This document shows, one piece after another, positions 1 through 8,590 of a DNA stretch of 64,000 nt. The DNA comes from Natrinema salifodinae (GTDB lineage: Archaea; Halobacteriota; Halobacteria; Halobacteriales; Natrialbaceae): positions 513,491 to 577,490 of the forward strand of contig NZ_FOIS01000003.1 of assembly GCF_900110455.1 (NCBI RefSeq), read 5' to 3'. The notes beneath the pieces were generated by a model. That model ran no database searches and was not told the origin of the DNA. It worked only from the letters and a program-made list of their open reading frames with translations. Made by a program: the position numbers and the translations under genes. Every line of letters begins with the position of its first letter. The stretch's first letter is position 1.

Positions 1-339
1 GTGGTCCGTTCGGAGCCGGACGAGTTGTTCGCCGAGGTTGCCGTAGCCGACGAGCAACACCGTCCCGACGAAGACGGTGACCGGCATCGCGGCCGCGGTC
101 GCCATGAGTCCGAGCGCAACCCCCGCGAGGACGAACGTGATGAGGCCGTAGAGCCGAGCGTCCTCGTAGTCGCCCGGATAGGCGAGCAGTTCGAAGAGCG
201 GGCCGTCGGTGATGCCGTAGGCTCCGAGTAGGACGACGCCGGCGATCGCGGCTCCCGCCCGCGGACCGAAGAGCGGAACGACGAGCGAGAGCGTACAGAG
301 AACCGCGAACACGCCGGCTCGTCGAACGGGTGCTGTCAC
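1..339 (-). CDS. DUF92-like integral membrane protein, N-terminal part
   Basis: This is the first 113 codons of a gene that runs off the left edge, starting at a GTG. The visible part is almost entirely hydrophobic: about four membrane segments rich in Ala, Val, Gly and Leu, separated by short loops with an acidic PGDYEDARLYG stretch. The pattern fits the N-terminus of the DUF92/TIGR00297 membrane family, some of whose plant members phosphorylate prenyl phosphates. It diverges from the cis-prenyltransferase-like gene at 496, so a role in polyprenyl lipid metabolism is an inference from context. Family assignment is tentative because the diagnostic C-terminal part is missing. Confidence 0.5.
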   Translation of the reverse strand, partial: MTAPVRRAGVFAVLCTLSLVVPLFGPRAGAAIAGVVLLGAYGITDGPLFELLAYPGDYEDARLYGLITFVLAGVALGLMATAAAMPVTVFVGTVLLVGYGNLGEQLVRLRTDH

Positions 340-495
340 GATATCGGTCCCTTTCTGTGGCGTTCACTTGAAGCTTCGTGAACCCGGCTCGGTCGGTTTT
401 CACTGGCCTCAACGGGCTGGTGCGGGCGGTCCGAATTCTCGGGTGATTGATCGGTCCGCGCCCCGTTCGAACCCGTAACCCGTATAGCACCGGCG

Positions 496-1116
496 ATGAA
501 TGTCATTGCCGTGGGCTTGTACGAACGGTATCTCACGCTCCGGATCCGCCGCCACGACGGCGACCCGCCCGACCACGTCGCGCTCGTGATCACAGAGCGG
601 GACCTGTTAGAGCGGGGCGCTTACGAGACGCTCACCGACTTCTTCGAGTGGGCCGACGAGTACGCCTCGCAGGTGACCGTCTACGTGAGCGTCCTCGACG
701 CGGCGGCGGTCCCCGCCCTGCGGCGCGAGCTCGAGACGATCGACGCACCGCGCCCGATCGCCGTTCGTGGTCCGGAAGACAAGGCGCGCGCCGACGCCCC
801 GATCCGGATCGGGATCGGCCTCGGCGGGAAACACGAGTTCACCAGCGCGGTCCGAACCCTCGCCGGGCGCGTCGACGCGGGCGAACTCGACCCCGACGAG
901 ATCGACGACGAACACGTCGAGGACCACCTGGTCTTTCCCTCGGAGCCGGATCTGGTGATCAAGACCGGTGCGGAACGGCTCTCGGATTTCATGATCTGGC
1001 AGTCGGTCTATTCGGAGCTGTACTTCACGGACGTGAACTGGCGGGACTTCCGCAAGCGGGACTTCCTGCGGGCGGTTCGGGAGTACTGTAATCGGTCGCG
1101 GCGGTTCGGCCAATAA
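496..1116 (+). CDS. Diverged cis-prenyltransferase (UppS-family) paralog
   Basis: 206-residue member of the cis-prenyl diphosphate synthase family, shorter than UppS enzymes (about 250-300). The C-terminal half matches the family: GIGLGGKHE, then a LDPDEID linker, then SEPDLVIKTGAERLSDFMIW and SELYF, equivalent to the substrate-binding RTGGE...SNF..WQ..YSELYF block. The N-terminal half lacks the catalytic Asp-Gly-Asn motif; the strand that should carry it reads HVALVITERDLLERG. It resembles the non-catalytic subunit of heteromeric cis-prenyltransferases (NgBR type) more than an active enzyme. A full UppS lies at 1816-2763 and shares the LDPDEID linker. The ATG at 496 is the natural start. Confidence 0.75.
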   Translation: MNVIAVGLYERYLTLRIRRHDGDPPDHVALVITERDLLERGAYETLTDFFEWADEYASQVTVYVSVLDAAAVPALRRELETIDAPRPIAVRGPEDKARADAPIRIGIGLGGKHEFTSAVRTLAGRVDAGELDPDEIDDEHVEDHLVFPSEPDLVIKTGAERLSDFMIWQSVYSELYFTDVNWRDFRKRDFLRAVREYCNRSRRFGQ

Positions 1117-1170
1117 GGGGAGCAGCGGCGGTCGATCGGTATCGGACCGTATGCTATTGTTTTCGCCGTT

Positions 1171-1554
1171 CTAACTGTTTGCACCCGCTGATTCGGGCTC
1201 GGATTCGGGTGTGCCCGCCAGGTCCGCGATCGGATCGGCGGCGGCGACGACCGGCCCGTCGAGCCGAACCGCGTCGGCGTCGCGGTCGTACTCGACGAGT
1301 TCGTACGCGTCGAGTTTCGGCAAGACGGTGTGGACGAGCGATGCGCGGACGGCGTCGACGTCGAGTTCGTCCCGGCGGGCGACGGCGTCGGTCAGCGTCG
1401 CGACCGAGAGCCGCGAGTCACACGTCGACAGGACGTGAAGGGTGAGCCGCGTTCGCGGATTCGCGAGGAGCGCGTACGCGTCGTCGAGCGAAACGTCCGT
1501 GAGCCGAACGAATCGCTCGACGTCGACGGCGGGAGCACGGGTGGGTGACGACAT
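1171..1554 (-). CDS. DUF7344-type haloarchaeal winged-helix protein
   Basis: 127-residue protein of the small haloarchaeal HTH type (DUF7344). Residues about 15-100 form the compact domain, with LTDVSLDDAYALLANPRTRLTLHVL, a valine/leucine-rich middle, and LVHTVLPKLDAYELVEYDRDADAVRL, the usual winged-helix ending. The tail is acidic and Ala/Pro-rich. I chose the ATG at 1554 over an in-frame TTG at 1572 because a TATA-like AATATT element lies about 22 bases upstream, as expected for a leaderless transcript. It probably regulates transcription; no target is evident. A second family member lies at 11441. Confidence 0.75.
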   Translation of the reverse strand: MSSPTRAPAVDVERFVRLTDVSLDDAYALLANPRTRLTLHVLSTCDSRLSVATLTDAVARRDELDVDAVRASLVHTVLPKLDAYELVEYDRDADAVRLDGPVVAAADPIADLAGTPESEPESAGANS

Positions 1555-1567
1555 CGTACGTAATGTT

Positions 1568-1585
1568 GTCAATATTATAGATAAA
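1568..1585 (-). promoter_or_regulatory. TATA-box region of the DUF7344 gene
   Basis: An A/T-only core (CTATAATATT on the minus strand) inside GC-rich DNA, centred about 22 bases before the ATG at 1554. The spacing suits an archaeal TATA box for a leaderless or nearly leaderless mRNA. Confidence 0.5.
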
Positions 1586-1684
1586 GATTTTGTGGTGGGT
1601 GGGGTCCGTTCGGCGACCGAAGCGGCGTGTGGGAGCGAGGAGACCGGTCACCGTCCGGTCGCGGAGACTCCTGACCTCACCCTT

Positions 1685-1724
1685 CGGCCGTTCACCATCG
1701 GCCGTTCACCATCGGCCGTTCACC
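1685..1724. repeat. 14-bp tandem repeat, almost three copies
   Basis: The unit CGGCCGTTCACCAT is present twice exactly (1685-1698 and 1699-1712), followed by 12 bases of a third copy that ends in CT. It lies between the 3' end of uppS (1816) and the start of the DUF7344 gene (1554), outside coding sequence. The unit contains the palindrome CGGCCG. No function is evident. Confidence 0.85.
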
Positions 1725-1815
1725 TTTAGCCGTCGGCACGTCGGAGCATTCGGTACTCGAACCGCCCTTCGGTCGTGGGGGCGCTGGTATGCCGTCGGCG
1801 CCCACGGTCGCGGTC

Positions 1816-2763
1816 TTAGTCGGCGGCCTGGCTGCCCGAGTCCCCGGTTTCCAGTTCGCTGGCGTCGATTTCGTCGACCTCGGGTCGTTCGGCGGAGGGG
1901 AGCGAGTCGCGGAACCGGTCGACGATCGAGCGGGCCTCGGCGAGTTCGGGCTCGCTGACGGCGCCCAGCAGGGCCAGCGCGCGCCTGGCGCGGGTCCGCC
2001 GCCAGGACTCCTCGCGGTGTTCGTAGGTGCGGATTCCTCGGAGAAAGTCGGTTTTGGAAAACTCCGGCCAGTAGGGCGTACAGAAGAAGACGGCCGCCTC
2101 GTTACCGTTTGCGTGCCACGGCAGGAAGTTCGACGTCCGCTCTTCGCCGCCGGGTCGAATGATGAGATCGACGTCTCGAACCGGCTGATCGTACAGACGA
2201 TCTTCGATGTCTTCGACGTCGATCTCGTCGGGATCGAGGTCGCCGTCGGCGACGCCCTCGGCGACGCCGCGAGCGGCGTCGAGCAGCCGCGATCGGCCGC
2301 CGTACGCGAGCGCGATATTGAGAACGAACCGATCGTAGCCGCGAGTGCGTCGTTCGGCGTAGGCGACCGCGTCTTGGACTCGTTCGGGGAGCATCTCGGT
2401 TTCGCCGATGGCACGGATACAGACTTCGTTCTCGTGAACGCGCTCGGCGTCGCCGAACTCCCGGAGTTTATCGCAAAGGAGGTCGAACAGCGCCTCGTTT
2501 TCCTCTTCGGGGCGATCGAAGTTCTCCGTCGAGAACGTATACAGCGTCAGTTCCTCGACGCCGATGTCCTGACACCACTCGAGGATATGTTCGGCCGTCT
2601 GGGCGCCCGCACGGTGGCCCTCGTGGGCGTCGCCGCCTCGTTGGCGGGCGTACCGTCGGTTACCGTCCTGAATCACTGCAACGTGGGTCGGCGCGCCCGT
2701 GATTTCGCGGGAGAGCAGCCGCTCGTAGGCCGCGTCGGCGCACTGACGGAGCCACCGCTTCAT
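1816..2763 (-). CDS. uppS: cis-polyprenyl diphosphate synthase (UppS)
   Basis: 315-residue cis-prenyltransferase that condenses isopentenyl diphosphate units to make the long polyprenyl diphosphate from which the dolichol-type sugar carrier for glycosylation is derived. The catalytic motif HVAVIQDGNRRYAR is at residues 27-40, with Asp33 as the catalytic magnesium ligand. LYTFSTENF, LNIALAYGGR and DLIIRPGGEERTSNF follow. The block that usually ends LLWQ..Y.ELYF here reads LPWHANGNEAAVFF, a clear divergence. About 60 residues after the core form an acidic tail. The nearby shorter paralog (496-1116) keeps the ELYF block but lacks the DGN motif, so the two may form one heteromeric enzyme. Confidence 0.92.
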   Translation of the reverse strand: MKRWLRQCADAAYERLLSREITGAPTHVAVIQDGNRRYARQRGGDAHEGHRAGAQTAEHILEWCQDIGVEELTLYTFSTENFDRPEEENEALFDLLCDKLREFGDAERVHENEVCIRAIGETEMLPERVQDAVAYAERRTRGYDRFVLNIALAYGGRSRLLDAARGVAEGVADGDLDPDEIDVEDIEDRLYDQPVRDVDLIIRPGGEERTSNFLPWHANGNEAAVFFCTPYWPEFSKTDFLRGIRTYEHREESWRRTRARRALALLGAVSEPELAEARSIVDRFRDSLPSAERPEVDEIDASELETGDSGSQAAD

Positions 2764-2939
2764 TGCCCAAGGAAAGGTCAGCGATACCTATGTGTCTTGT
2801 GTGTTACGCACCATCATTGAGAAAGAACGGCACGCATCCGCGTTCGGCGGCCAGCGGGAGGATCGATACCCGTCAAACGACGCGTCTCCGCTCATCGGAA
2901 CCGTGACGGCTATGGGTCCGGGCGCTCTCGGTCCCGACA

Positions 2940-3353
2940 ATGGCAGACGCGAATTCGAACGCGCTCGACGAGGACCTCTACCAGCGGACCAAGGCGCTGC
3001 TCGAGCCGGGCGAGATCGATCTCAACGGGGCGATCGTCCACACCGATTACGACGGGCAGGAAGACGTCAAAATGATGCAGGCGACGATCGACGTCGGCGA
3101 CATTATCGCCGACCGCTCCGGATACGACCCGAGCGAGTGCTACGTCTACTCCGGTAACGACGACACCGATTTCTCCTCGAATCAACACCAGGGGCTGACC
3201 CTGGACGACGAGGAGTTCGTCTGGGAGTGTCAGCAACTGCTTCGCGAGGGGAGTTTCGACATCGTCATCTACTACCGAGCGAGCGCGGACCACCAGGCGA
3301 TCCTCGATGACGTCCGCGAGCTGGGGTACGACGTCACCGGCGTCGAAGGGTAG
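2940..3353 (+). CDS. DUF5778-like haloarchaeal protein of unknown function
   Basis: 137 residues, acidic and soluble, with no signal peptide or membrane segment. It looks like the haloarchaeal DUF5778 family: a LDEDLYQRTKALLEPGEI helix near the N-terminus, a central strand-rich part (VKMMQATIDVGDIIA), and a C-terminal FDIVIYYRASADHQAILDDV part ending in a GYDVTGVEG strand. No catalytic motif is obvious. It stands alone, divergent from uppS, with about 175 bases between the two starts. Confidence 0.65.
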   Translation: MADANSNALDEDLYQRTKALLEPGEIDLNGAIVHTDYDGQEDVKMMQATIDVGDIIADRSGYDPSECYVYSGNDDTDFSSNQHQGLTLDDEEFVWECQQLLREGSFDIVIYYRASADHQAILDDVRELGYDVTGVEG

Positions 3354-3624
3354 TCGGTCGCAGCCGACCGTCTCTTATCGGTCCGCGAGCCGAACGATCG
3401 GAGAGGACTGTTCCTGACGTCTCTGAAGGCACAACCGTTCGGAAGCGACGGCGACGACGCGCTCGAAGCCGGCAGCGGCACCGACCCGCGCCCATTCTGG
3501 GACCGAATCGGAACCACTCCCGTTCGGTTCGGTTTCGCCGCTCGTGCGCTAATACCAACCGGCGACGGTACGCGATGTTCGCCTTCCGGTGAGATTATAG
3601 CACCGTGGCACATACTGGCGATGA

Positions 3625-5115
3625 ATGTCTTCGGATCTTTCCGTTACGGCGGACTGGAATGCACTGTATCTCAACGGGGAGTGGGTGCCGTCGGAAAGCG
3701 GCGACGAGATCGCCGTCGAGGACCCCTCGACGCGGGAGGTCGTCGCCGAGGTGCCGGCGGGCGTCGAGTCCGACGTCGATGCCGCGTACGAAGCCGCCGC
3801 GGATGCCCAGACGGAGTGGGCCCAGCGACCGCCCAGCGAGCGCAGCCAGGTCGTTCAGGGCGTCGTTCAGGAGCTTCAGGAACGCAGCGACGAGATCATC
3901 GACATCCTGGCCCATGAGGCCGGCGGCTCCCGAATCATGGGAGAGACCTCGATCCAACTGGCGACCGACCAGGCGGCCGAGGCGGCGACGATCCCGCGCC
4001 GAATGAAAGGCGAGCACGCCGAGTCCAACATCCCCGGCAAGGAGAACATCGTTCAGCGCGAGCCCAAGGGCGTGGTCACGGTGATCTCGCCGTGGAACTT
4101 CCCGCTGAACCTCTCGATGCGGGCGGTCGCGCCGGCGATCGCCGCCGGGAACGCGGTCGTGCTCAAACCCGCGACGAACACGCCGATCGCGGGCGGACTG
4201 CTGCTCGCGAAGCTGTTCGAGGAGGCGGGCGTTCCGGACGGCGTGCTGAACGTCGTTACTGGGACCGGCTCCGAGATCGGTGACCGGGTCGCCGGCCACC
4301 CCGAGAGCGACGTCGTCGCCTTCACCGGCTCGACGCCGGTCGGCCGCCGCGTCGCTTCCATCGCCGGCGAGAACCTCGCGGTCGCGGCCATGGAACTGGG
4401 CGGCAACAACGGCCACATCGTCACCGCCGACGCGGACGTGGAGGCGGCGGTCGACTCGGGGACCTTCGGCTCGTTCGTCCACCAGGGCCAGGTCTGCATC
4501 TCGATCAACCGTCACATCGTCCACGAGGACGTCTACGACGAGTACGTCGAACGCCTGGCCGAGCGTGCCGAGTCGCTGCCGGCGGGCAGCGCCCACGACC
4601 CAGACACGGTCGTCGGGCCGATCATCGACGGGTCCCAGCGCGACGAGATGCTCGGCTACGTCGAGGAGACAGTCAACGCGGGCGCGACGCTGGAAACCGG
4701 CGGCGAGACGGTCGAAATCGAGGGTGTCGACGACTCCCTGGTCGTCGCGCCGACGGTGCTCTCGGACGTGACCAACGACATGGCCGCCGCGTGCAACGAG
4801 CACTTCGGCCCCATCGCGCCGGTCATCCCGTTCTCGGATATCGACGAGGCCGTCGAGATCCACAACGCCACGGAGTACGGTCTCTCGGGGTCGGTCCACG
4901 CCGGCGACGTCGGCACCGGCAAGCGGATCGCCGAGCGGCTGGACACCGGGATGGTCCACATCAACGACCAGCCGATCAACGACGAGGCCCACGTCCCGTT
5001 CGGCGGCACCGGCGCCTCGGGCATGGGCGGGTACAACAGCGAGTCCTTCCTGGCGGAGATCACCGAGCAGAAGTGGCTCTCGCTGCAAAACGAGCGCCGA
5101 GAGTACCCGTTCTAA
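3625..5115 (+). CDS. NAD(P)-dependent aldehyde dehydrogenase
   Basis: 496-residue ALDH-superfamily enzyme that oxidises an aldehyde to the acid. The coenzyme-binding motif VISPWNFPLNLS is near residue 155. FTGSTPVGR follows. The general base is Glu257 in MELGGNNG and the catalytic nucleophile is Cys291 in HQGQVCISINR. The C-terminal FGPIAPVIPF and PFGGTGASGMGGY motifs are present, so the enzyme looks complete. Asn-Asn in ELGGNNG (usually K/S-N/D) is more like the aromatic-aldehyde (benzaldehyde/vanillin) branch, but the substrate cannot be read from sequence. It is monocistronic, ending about 160 bases before the heme operon. Confidence 0.93.
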   Translation: MSSDLSVTADWNALYLNGEWVPSESGDEIAVEDPSTREVVAEVPAGVESDVDAAYEAAADAQTEWAQRPPSERSQVVQGVVQELQERSDEIIDILAHEAGGSRIMGETSIQLATDQAAEAATIPRRMKGEHAESNIPGKENIVQREPKGVVTVISPWNFPLNLSMRAVAPAIAAGNAVVLKPATNTPIAGGLLLAKLFEEAGVPDGVLNVVTGTGSEIGDRVAGHPESDVVAFTGSTPVGRRVASIAGENLAVAAMELGGNNGHIVTADADVEAAVDSGTFGSFVHQGQVCISINRHIVHEDVYDEYVERLAERAESLPAGSAHDPDTVVGPIIDGSQRDEMLGYVEETVNAGATLETGGETVEIEGVDDSLVVAPTVLSDVTNDMAAACNEHFGPIAPVIPFSDIDEAVEIHNATEYGLSGSVHAGDVGTGKRIAERLDTGMVHINDQPINDEAHVPFGGTGASGMGGYNSESFLAEITEQKWLSLQNERREYPF

Positions 5116-5275
5116 CCGGTAACGACTCGGCGACGCGGCCCGCCGGCCGATCGGCGGGCGACGCCGCTCCGCCTCCGCAGTGAGCATCGATTCGCAGTCG
5201 CTATTTCGCGATTGTCAGTACCGGCGACCGATACCGTCCGGTTCGCTTATGCCCGGGGCGTCCTGACCGTCCCGT

Positions 5276-6358
5276 ATGACTACGGACGTCGACCTCACGG
5301 AACGCGAGCGAGCGGTCGTCAACGCCTTCCAGGGCGGGTTTCCCGTCGTGGAACGGCCCTTCGAGGCGGCCGCGAGCGCGATGCGCGAGCGCGGGGTCGA
5401 CATCGACGCGACGGAACTGCTCGAGACGATCCGAGACTTGGACGAGCGGGGCGTCCTCTCGCGGTTCGGCCCGCTCGTCAACGCCCAGGAGATCGGCGGC
5501 GCAGCGACCCTGGTCGCCATGCACGCCCCTGAGGACCGATTCGACGAGATCGTCGAGCAGGTTAACGCCCACCGCGAGGTGGCGCACAACTACGAGCGCG
5601 AACACCCCCACCTGAACGTCTGGTTCGTCGTGAGCGTCGCGGACGAGGACCGCGTCGACGAGGTGCTGGCCGCGATCGAGGACGAGACCGGGCAGGAAAC
5701 GTACAACCTCCCCAAACAACAGGAGTTCCGCGTCGAAGCGAAGTTCTACGTCGACGGGCCGCTCGACGGCGGCGGCGACGTCGAGGCGGCCGGGATCGAC
5801 CTGTCCGACCGCGGGCCCGACGTGACGCCGACCGACCAGGCGACCCTCTCGCCGGCCGACCGCGACCTGATCCTCGACGTCCAGGACGGCGTTCCGCTGA
5901 CCGAGACGCCGTACGCGGACGTGGCCGACGCGATCAGTCGGGAGACGGAGTGGGTGCTCGAGACGCTCAAGCGGTTCGAGCGCGAGGGCAAGATCCGACG
6001 GATCGGCGTCGTGCCCAATCACTACGCGCTCGGCTACACGGAGAACGGGATGACCGTCTGGAACGTGCCGGACGACCTGGTCGCCGAAGTCGGCCCCGAA
6101 GTCGCCGCCCTGCCGTTCGTGACCCACTGCTATCAGCGGCCGCGCCACGAGAGCGTCTGGCCGTACAACTTCTTCGCGATGACTCACGGCCGCAGCGAGG
6201 ACGAGAGCCAGCGGCGCATCGAGCAGGTTCGCGAGACCATGGCCGAGTACTGGGACGTCACCGACGACGACTGGGACTCCCTGTTCTCGACGCAGATCCT
6301 GAAGAAGACCGGCATCCGCCTGGACGAGCGCGCCGACGCGAACACCGAGGAGCGATAA
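5276..6358 (+). CDS. Siroheme decarboxylase, fused AhbA-AhbB
   Basis: 360-residue fusion of two Lrp/AsnC-like halves. It decarboxylates siroheme to 12,18-didecarboxysiroheme in the alternative heme pathway of archaea and sulfate reducers. The first half (about 1-155) begins with an HTH-like segment and carries YEREHPHLNVWFVVS. The second half (about 190-350) repeats the layout (SPADRDLILDVQDGVPL) and carries YQRPRHESVWPYNFFAMTHG, the aromatic/His-rich active-site block. A Gly/Asp-rich linker joins them. In many organisms AhbA and AhbB are separate proteins; here they are one. It is the first gene of a three-gene heme operon, 29 bases before the next start. Confidence 0.85.
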   Translation: MTTDVDLTERERAVVNAFQGGFPVVERPFEAAASAMRERGVDIDATELLETIRDLDERGVLSRFGPLVNAQEIGGAATLVAMHAPEDRFDEIVEQVNAHREVAHNYEREHPHLNVWFVVSVADEDRVDEVLAAIEDETGQETYNLPKQQEFRVEAKFYVDGPLDGGGDVEAAGIDLSDRGPDVTPTDQATLSPADRDLILDVQDGVPLTETPYADVADAISRETEWVLETLKRFEREGKIRRIGVVPNHYALGYTENGMTVWNVPDDLVAEVGPEVAALPFVTHCYQRPRHESVWPYNFFAMTHGRSEDESQRRIEQVRETMAEYWDVTDDDWDSLFSTQILKKTGIRLDERADANTEER

Positions 6359-6387
6359 CCCCGGATGCCCGGATCCGATTTCTCACG

Positions 6388-7044
6388 ATGATTCCGCTCC
6401 TGCACGATTTCACGGACGCGACGGTGCTCGTCTTCGGCGGCGGCCCCGTCGGCGCGCGGAAGGCCAGGCGGTTCGCCCGCGAGGCGCGGGTGCTCGTCGT
6501 CAGCCCTGCCTTCGCCGACCGGGACTTCGACGGCGCCGAACTGATCCGGGCCGCGCCCGAGCCCGACGACGTGGCCGGGTGGCTCGAGCGAGCCACGCCG
6601 GCGCTGGTCGTCGCCGCGACGGACGACGCGGCGCTCAACGAGGCCGTCGCCGAGGCGGCCCGCGATCGGGGGATCCTCGTCAACCGCGCGGACCGGTCGG
6701 GCGAGCGCGAACCGGGCAGCGTCGTCGTGCCCGCGACCGTCCGCGACGAGCCCGTCGTCGTCGCGGTCGCGACGGGCGGGACGGCGCCGGCGCTGAGCAA
6801 GTACCTCCGACGGGAACTCGAGGAGACGGTCGACGGTGCCGGCGAGGTGGCGCGGGCCTGCGGGGCGCTGCGCGAGGAGCTCAAATCCCGGGACGTGCCG
6901 GCCGATCGGCGGCGCGAGCTCGTCACCGACGTCGTCAATTCTCCGGATGTTTGGACAGCTTTACGTACTGGAGCTTCTAACTATTCGCAAGTGATCGAGG
7001 ACGTGCTCGGCGAGGAACTGGCTACTGGGGGTGATCGACCGTGA
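6388..7044 (+). CDS. Precorrin-2 dehydrogenase (siroheme synthase N-terminal type)
   Basis: 218 residues. It starts MIPLLHDFTDATVLVFGGGPVGARKARRF, the NAD-binding Rossmann motif of the CysG N-terminal/Met8p family that oxidises precorrin-2 to sirohydrochlorin. VVAATDDAALNEAV and ILVNRADR follow, then VVAVATGGTAPALSKYLRRELE. I chose the ATG at 6388 because it begins directly at this fold; the reading frame is open much further upstream inside the previous gene. The stop overlaps the start of hemA. With AhbA/B before it and HemA after it, it supplies the siroheme branch of heme synthesis. No separate chelatase is visible here. Confidence 0.9.
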   Translation: MIPLLHDFTDATVLVFGGGPVGARKARRFAREARVLVVSPAFADRDFDGAELIRAAPEPDDVAGWLERATPALVVAATDDAALNEAVAEAARDRGILVNRADRSGEREPGSVVVPATVRDEPVVVAVATGGTAPALSKYLRRELEETVDGAGEVARACGALREELKSRDVPADRRRELVTDVVNSPDVWTALRTGASNYSQVIEDVLGEELATGGDRP

Positions 7045-8405
7045 TGTCAACGGGGGTTGTGACCGCGGCGCGGGTAACTCACGAGAGCGGGGACGTCGAT
7101 CAGCTGGCGGCCGCCAGTCCCGAGAGCCAGGCTGGTGCCGTGCAAGAACTGCTGACCGTTCCCGACATCGAGGAGGCGTACGTCCTCTCGACGTGTAACC
7201 GGGTCGAGGCGTACGTCGTCGGTCCGGACCACGCCGTCGGCCGGGCCGCGCTAGAGGAATTTTTCGCCGGGATCGACGACGAAGCGGTCGTCACGACCGA
7301 CCACGACGAGAGCCTGCGCCACCTCCTGCGGGTGGCCGCCGGGCTCGACTCGGTCATCCTCGGCGAGGATCAGATCATCGGGCAGGTCCGGACCGCCTAC
7401 GAGGACGCCCGCGACGCCGACGGCATCGACTCGATGCTCGAGGCCGCGGTCACGAAGGCGATCCACGTCGGCGAACGGGCCCGCACCGAGACCGCGATCA
7501 ACGAGGGGGTCGTCTCGCTGGGCTCGGCCGCGGCGCGACGGGCCGAACGCGAGATTCCGCTGGATGGGGCGACCGCGCTGGTCGTCGGGGCCGGCGAGAT
7601 GGGCCAACTCGCCGCCCGCAGCCTGGCGGCCGCCGGCGTCGACGAACTCGTCGTCGCCAACCGGACCGTCGCTCACGCCGAACACCTGGCCGCCGACTTC
7701 GAAGACGAGGCTGACGTCAGGGCTGCGCCGCTCGACGCGCTCGAGACGGTCGCGACCCGAGCCGACGTCGTCGTCACGGCCACCGGCAGCGACGAGCCGG
7801 TGCTCGAACCGACCCATCTCGAGGGGGCGGACGACGGCGCCGACGACGTCGGCGCAATCGAGCAGGTGATCGTCGACCTCGGCCAGCCGCGGGACGTCGC
7901 GCCCGAGACCGACGCGGTCTCCGCGGTGCGGGTCTTCGATCTGGACGACCTAGAGACGATCACCGAGGAGACCCGCGAGCAGCGGGCCGACGCCGCCCGC
8001 GAGGTCGAGGCCATGATCGACCGCGAGTTCGAACTGCTCGCGGAGCAGTACAAGCGGGCCCGCGCCGACGAGGCCATCGCCGCGATGTACGAATCCGCCG
8101 AGCGGATCAAGGAACGGGAGGTCGAGACGGCCCTCTCGCAACTCGGCGGCGAGGCCGCCGAGGAGCACCGCGAAATCGTCGAGGCGATGGCCGACTCGCT
8201 GGTCAACCAGTTGCTCGCGCCGCCGACCAAGAGCCTGCGGGAGGCCGCCGCGGAGGACGACTGGAGCACCGTCCACACCGCGCTCCAACTGTTCGATCCG
8301 GAGTTCGGCGAGAACGATCCGATCGCGCCCCTTCAGGCCGCCGCCGCGACCCACGGCGAGCCGTCGAGCGGGGACGCGAGCATCGGCGCGACCGACGACG
8401 ACTGA
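7041..8405 (+). CDS. hemA: Glutamyl-tRNA reductase
   Basis: 454 residues counted from the GTG at 7041; the ATG at 7044 is equally possible, and either overlaps the previous stop by one to four bases. The enzyme reduces glutamyl-tRNA to glutamate-1-semialdehyde, the first committed step of tetrapyrrole synthesis. The catalytic Cys is residue 52 in LSTCNRVEAY. SVILGEDQIIGQVR follows at about 114-127, then the NADPH Rossmann segment ALVVGAGEMGQLAARSL and VVANRT. The C-terminal dimerisation helix is rich in Glu and Arg. The tail (PLQAAAATHGEPSS...) is acidic and probably disordered. Last gene of the heme operon. Confidence 0.96.
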   Translation: MMSTGVVTAARVTHESGDVDQLAAASPESQAGAVQELLTVPDIEEAYVLSTCNRVEAYVVGPDHAVGRAALEEFFAGIDDEAVVTTDHDESLRHLLRVAAGLDSVILGEDQIIGQVRTAYEDARDADGIDSMLEAAVTKAIHVGERARTETAINEGVVSLGSAAARRAEREIPLDGATALVVGAGEMGQLAARSLAAAGVDELVVANRTVAHAEHLAADFEDEADVRAAPLDALETVATRADVVVTATGSDEPVLEPTHLEGADDGADDVGAIEQVIVDLGQPRDVAPETDAVSAVRVFDLDDLETITEETREQRADAAREVEAMIDREFELLAEQYKRARADEAIAAMYESAERIKEREVETALSQLGGEAAEEHREIVEAMADSLVNQLLAPPTKSLREAAAEDDWSTVHTALQLFDPEFGENDPIAPLQAAAATHGEPSSGDASIGATDDD

Positions 8406-8590
8406 GCGCCCGAGAACACGGGCGCCGGAACGGACACGGAAACGCAAATACGACGGTTCGGGATCGATTCTACCCACACTACTCTACACGAGAACGGATA
8501 GCTGCGCGGCAGGCGCCGCTGAACGACTGCTGAATACGACGACCGGAAACCCCTACCCGGTCGCCTCGAAGAGAGACGTGACTCGGTCCG

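Noticed and set aside
3595-5187. 530-codon minus-strand open frame opposite the aldehyde dehydrogenase
   Set aside because: Arg/Asp/Val-rich antisense shadow caused by high GC; the plus strand has all ALDH motifs.
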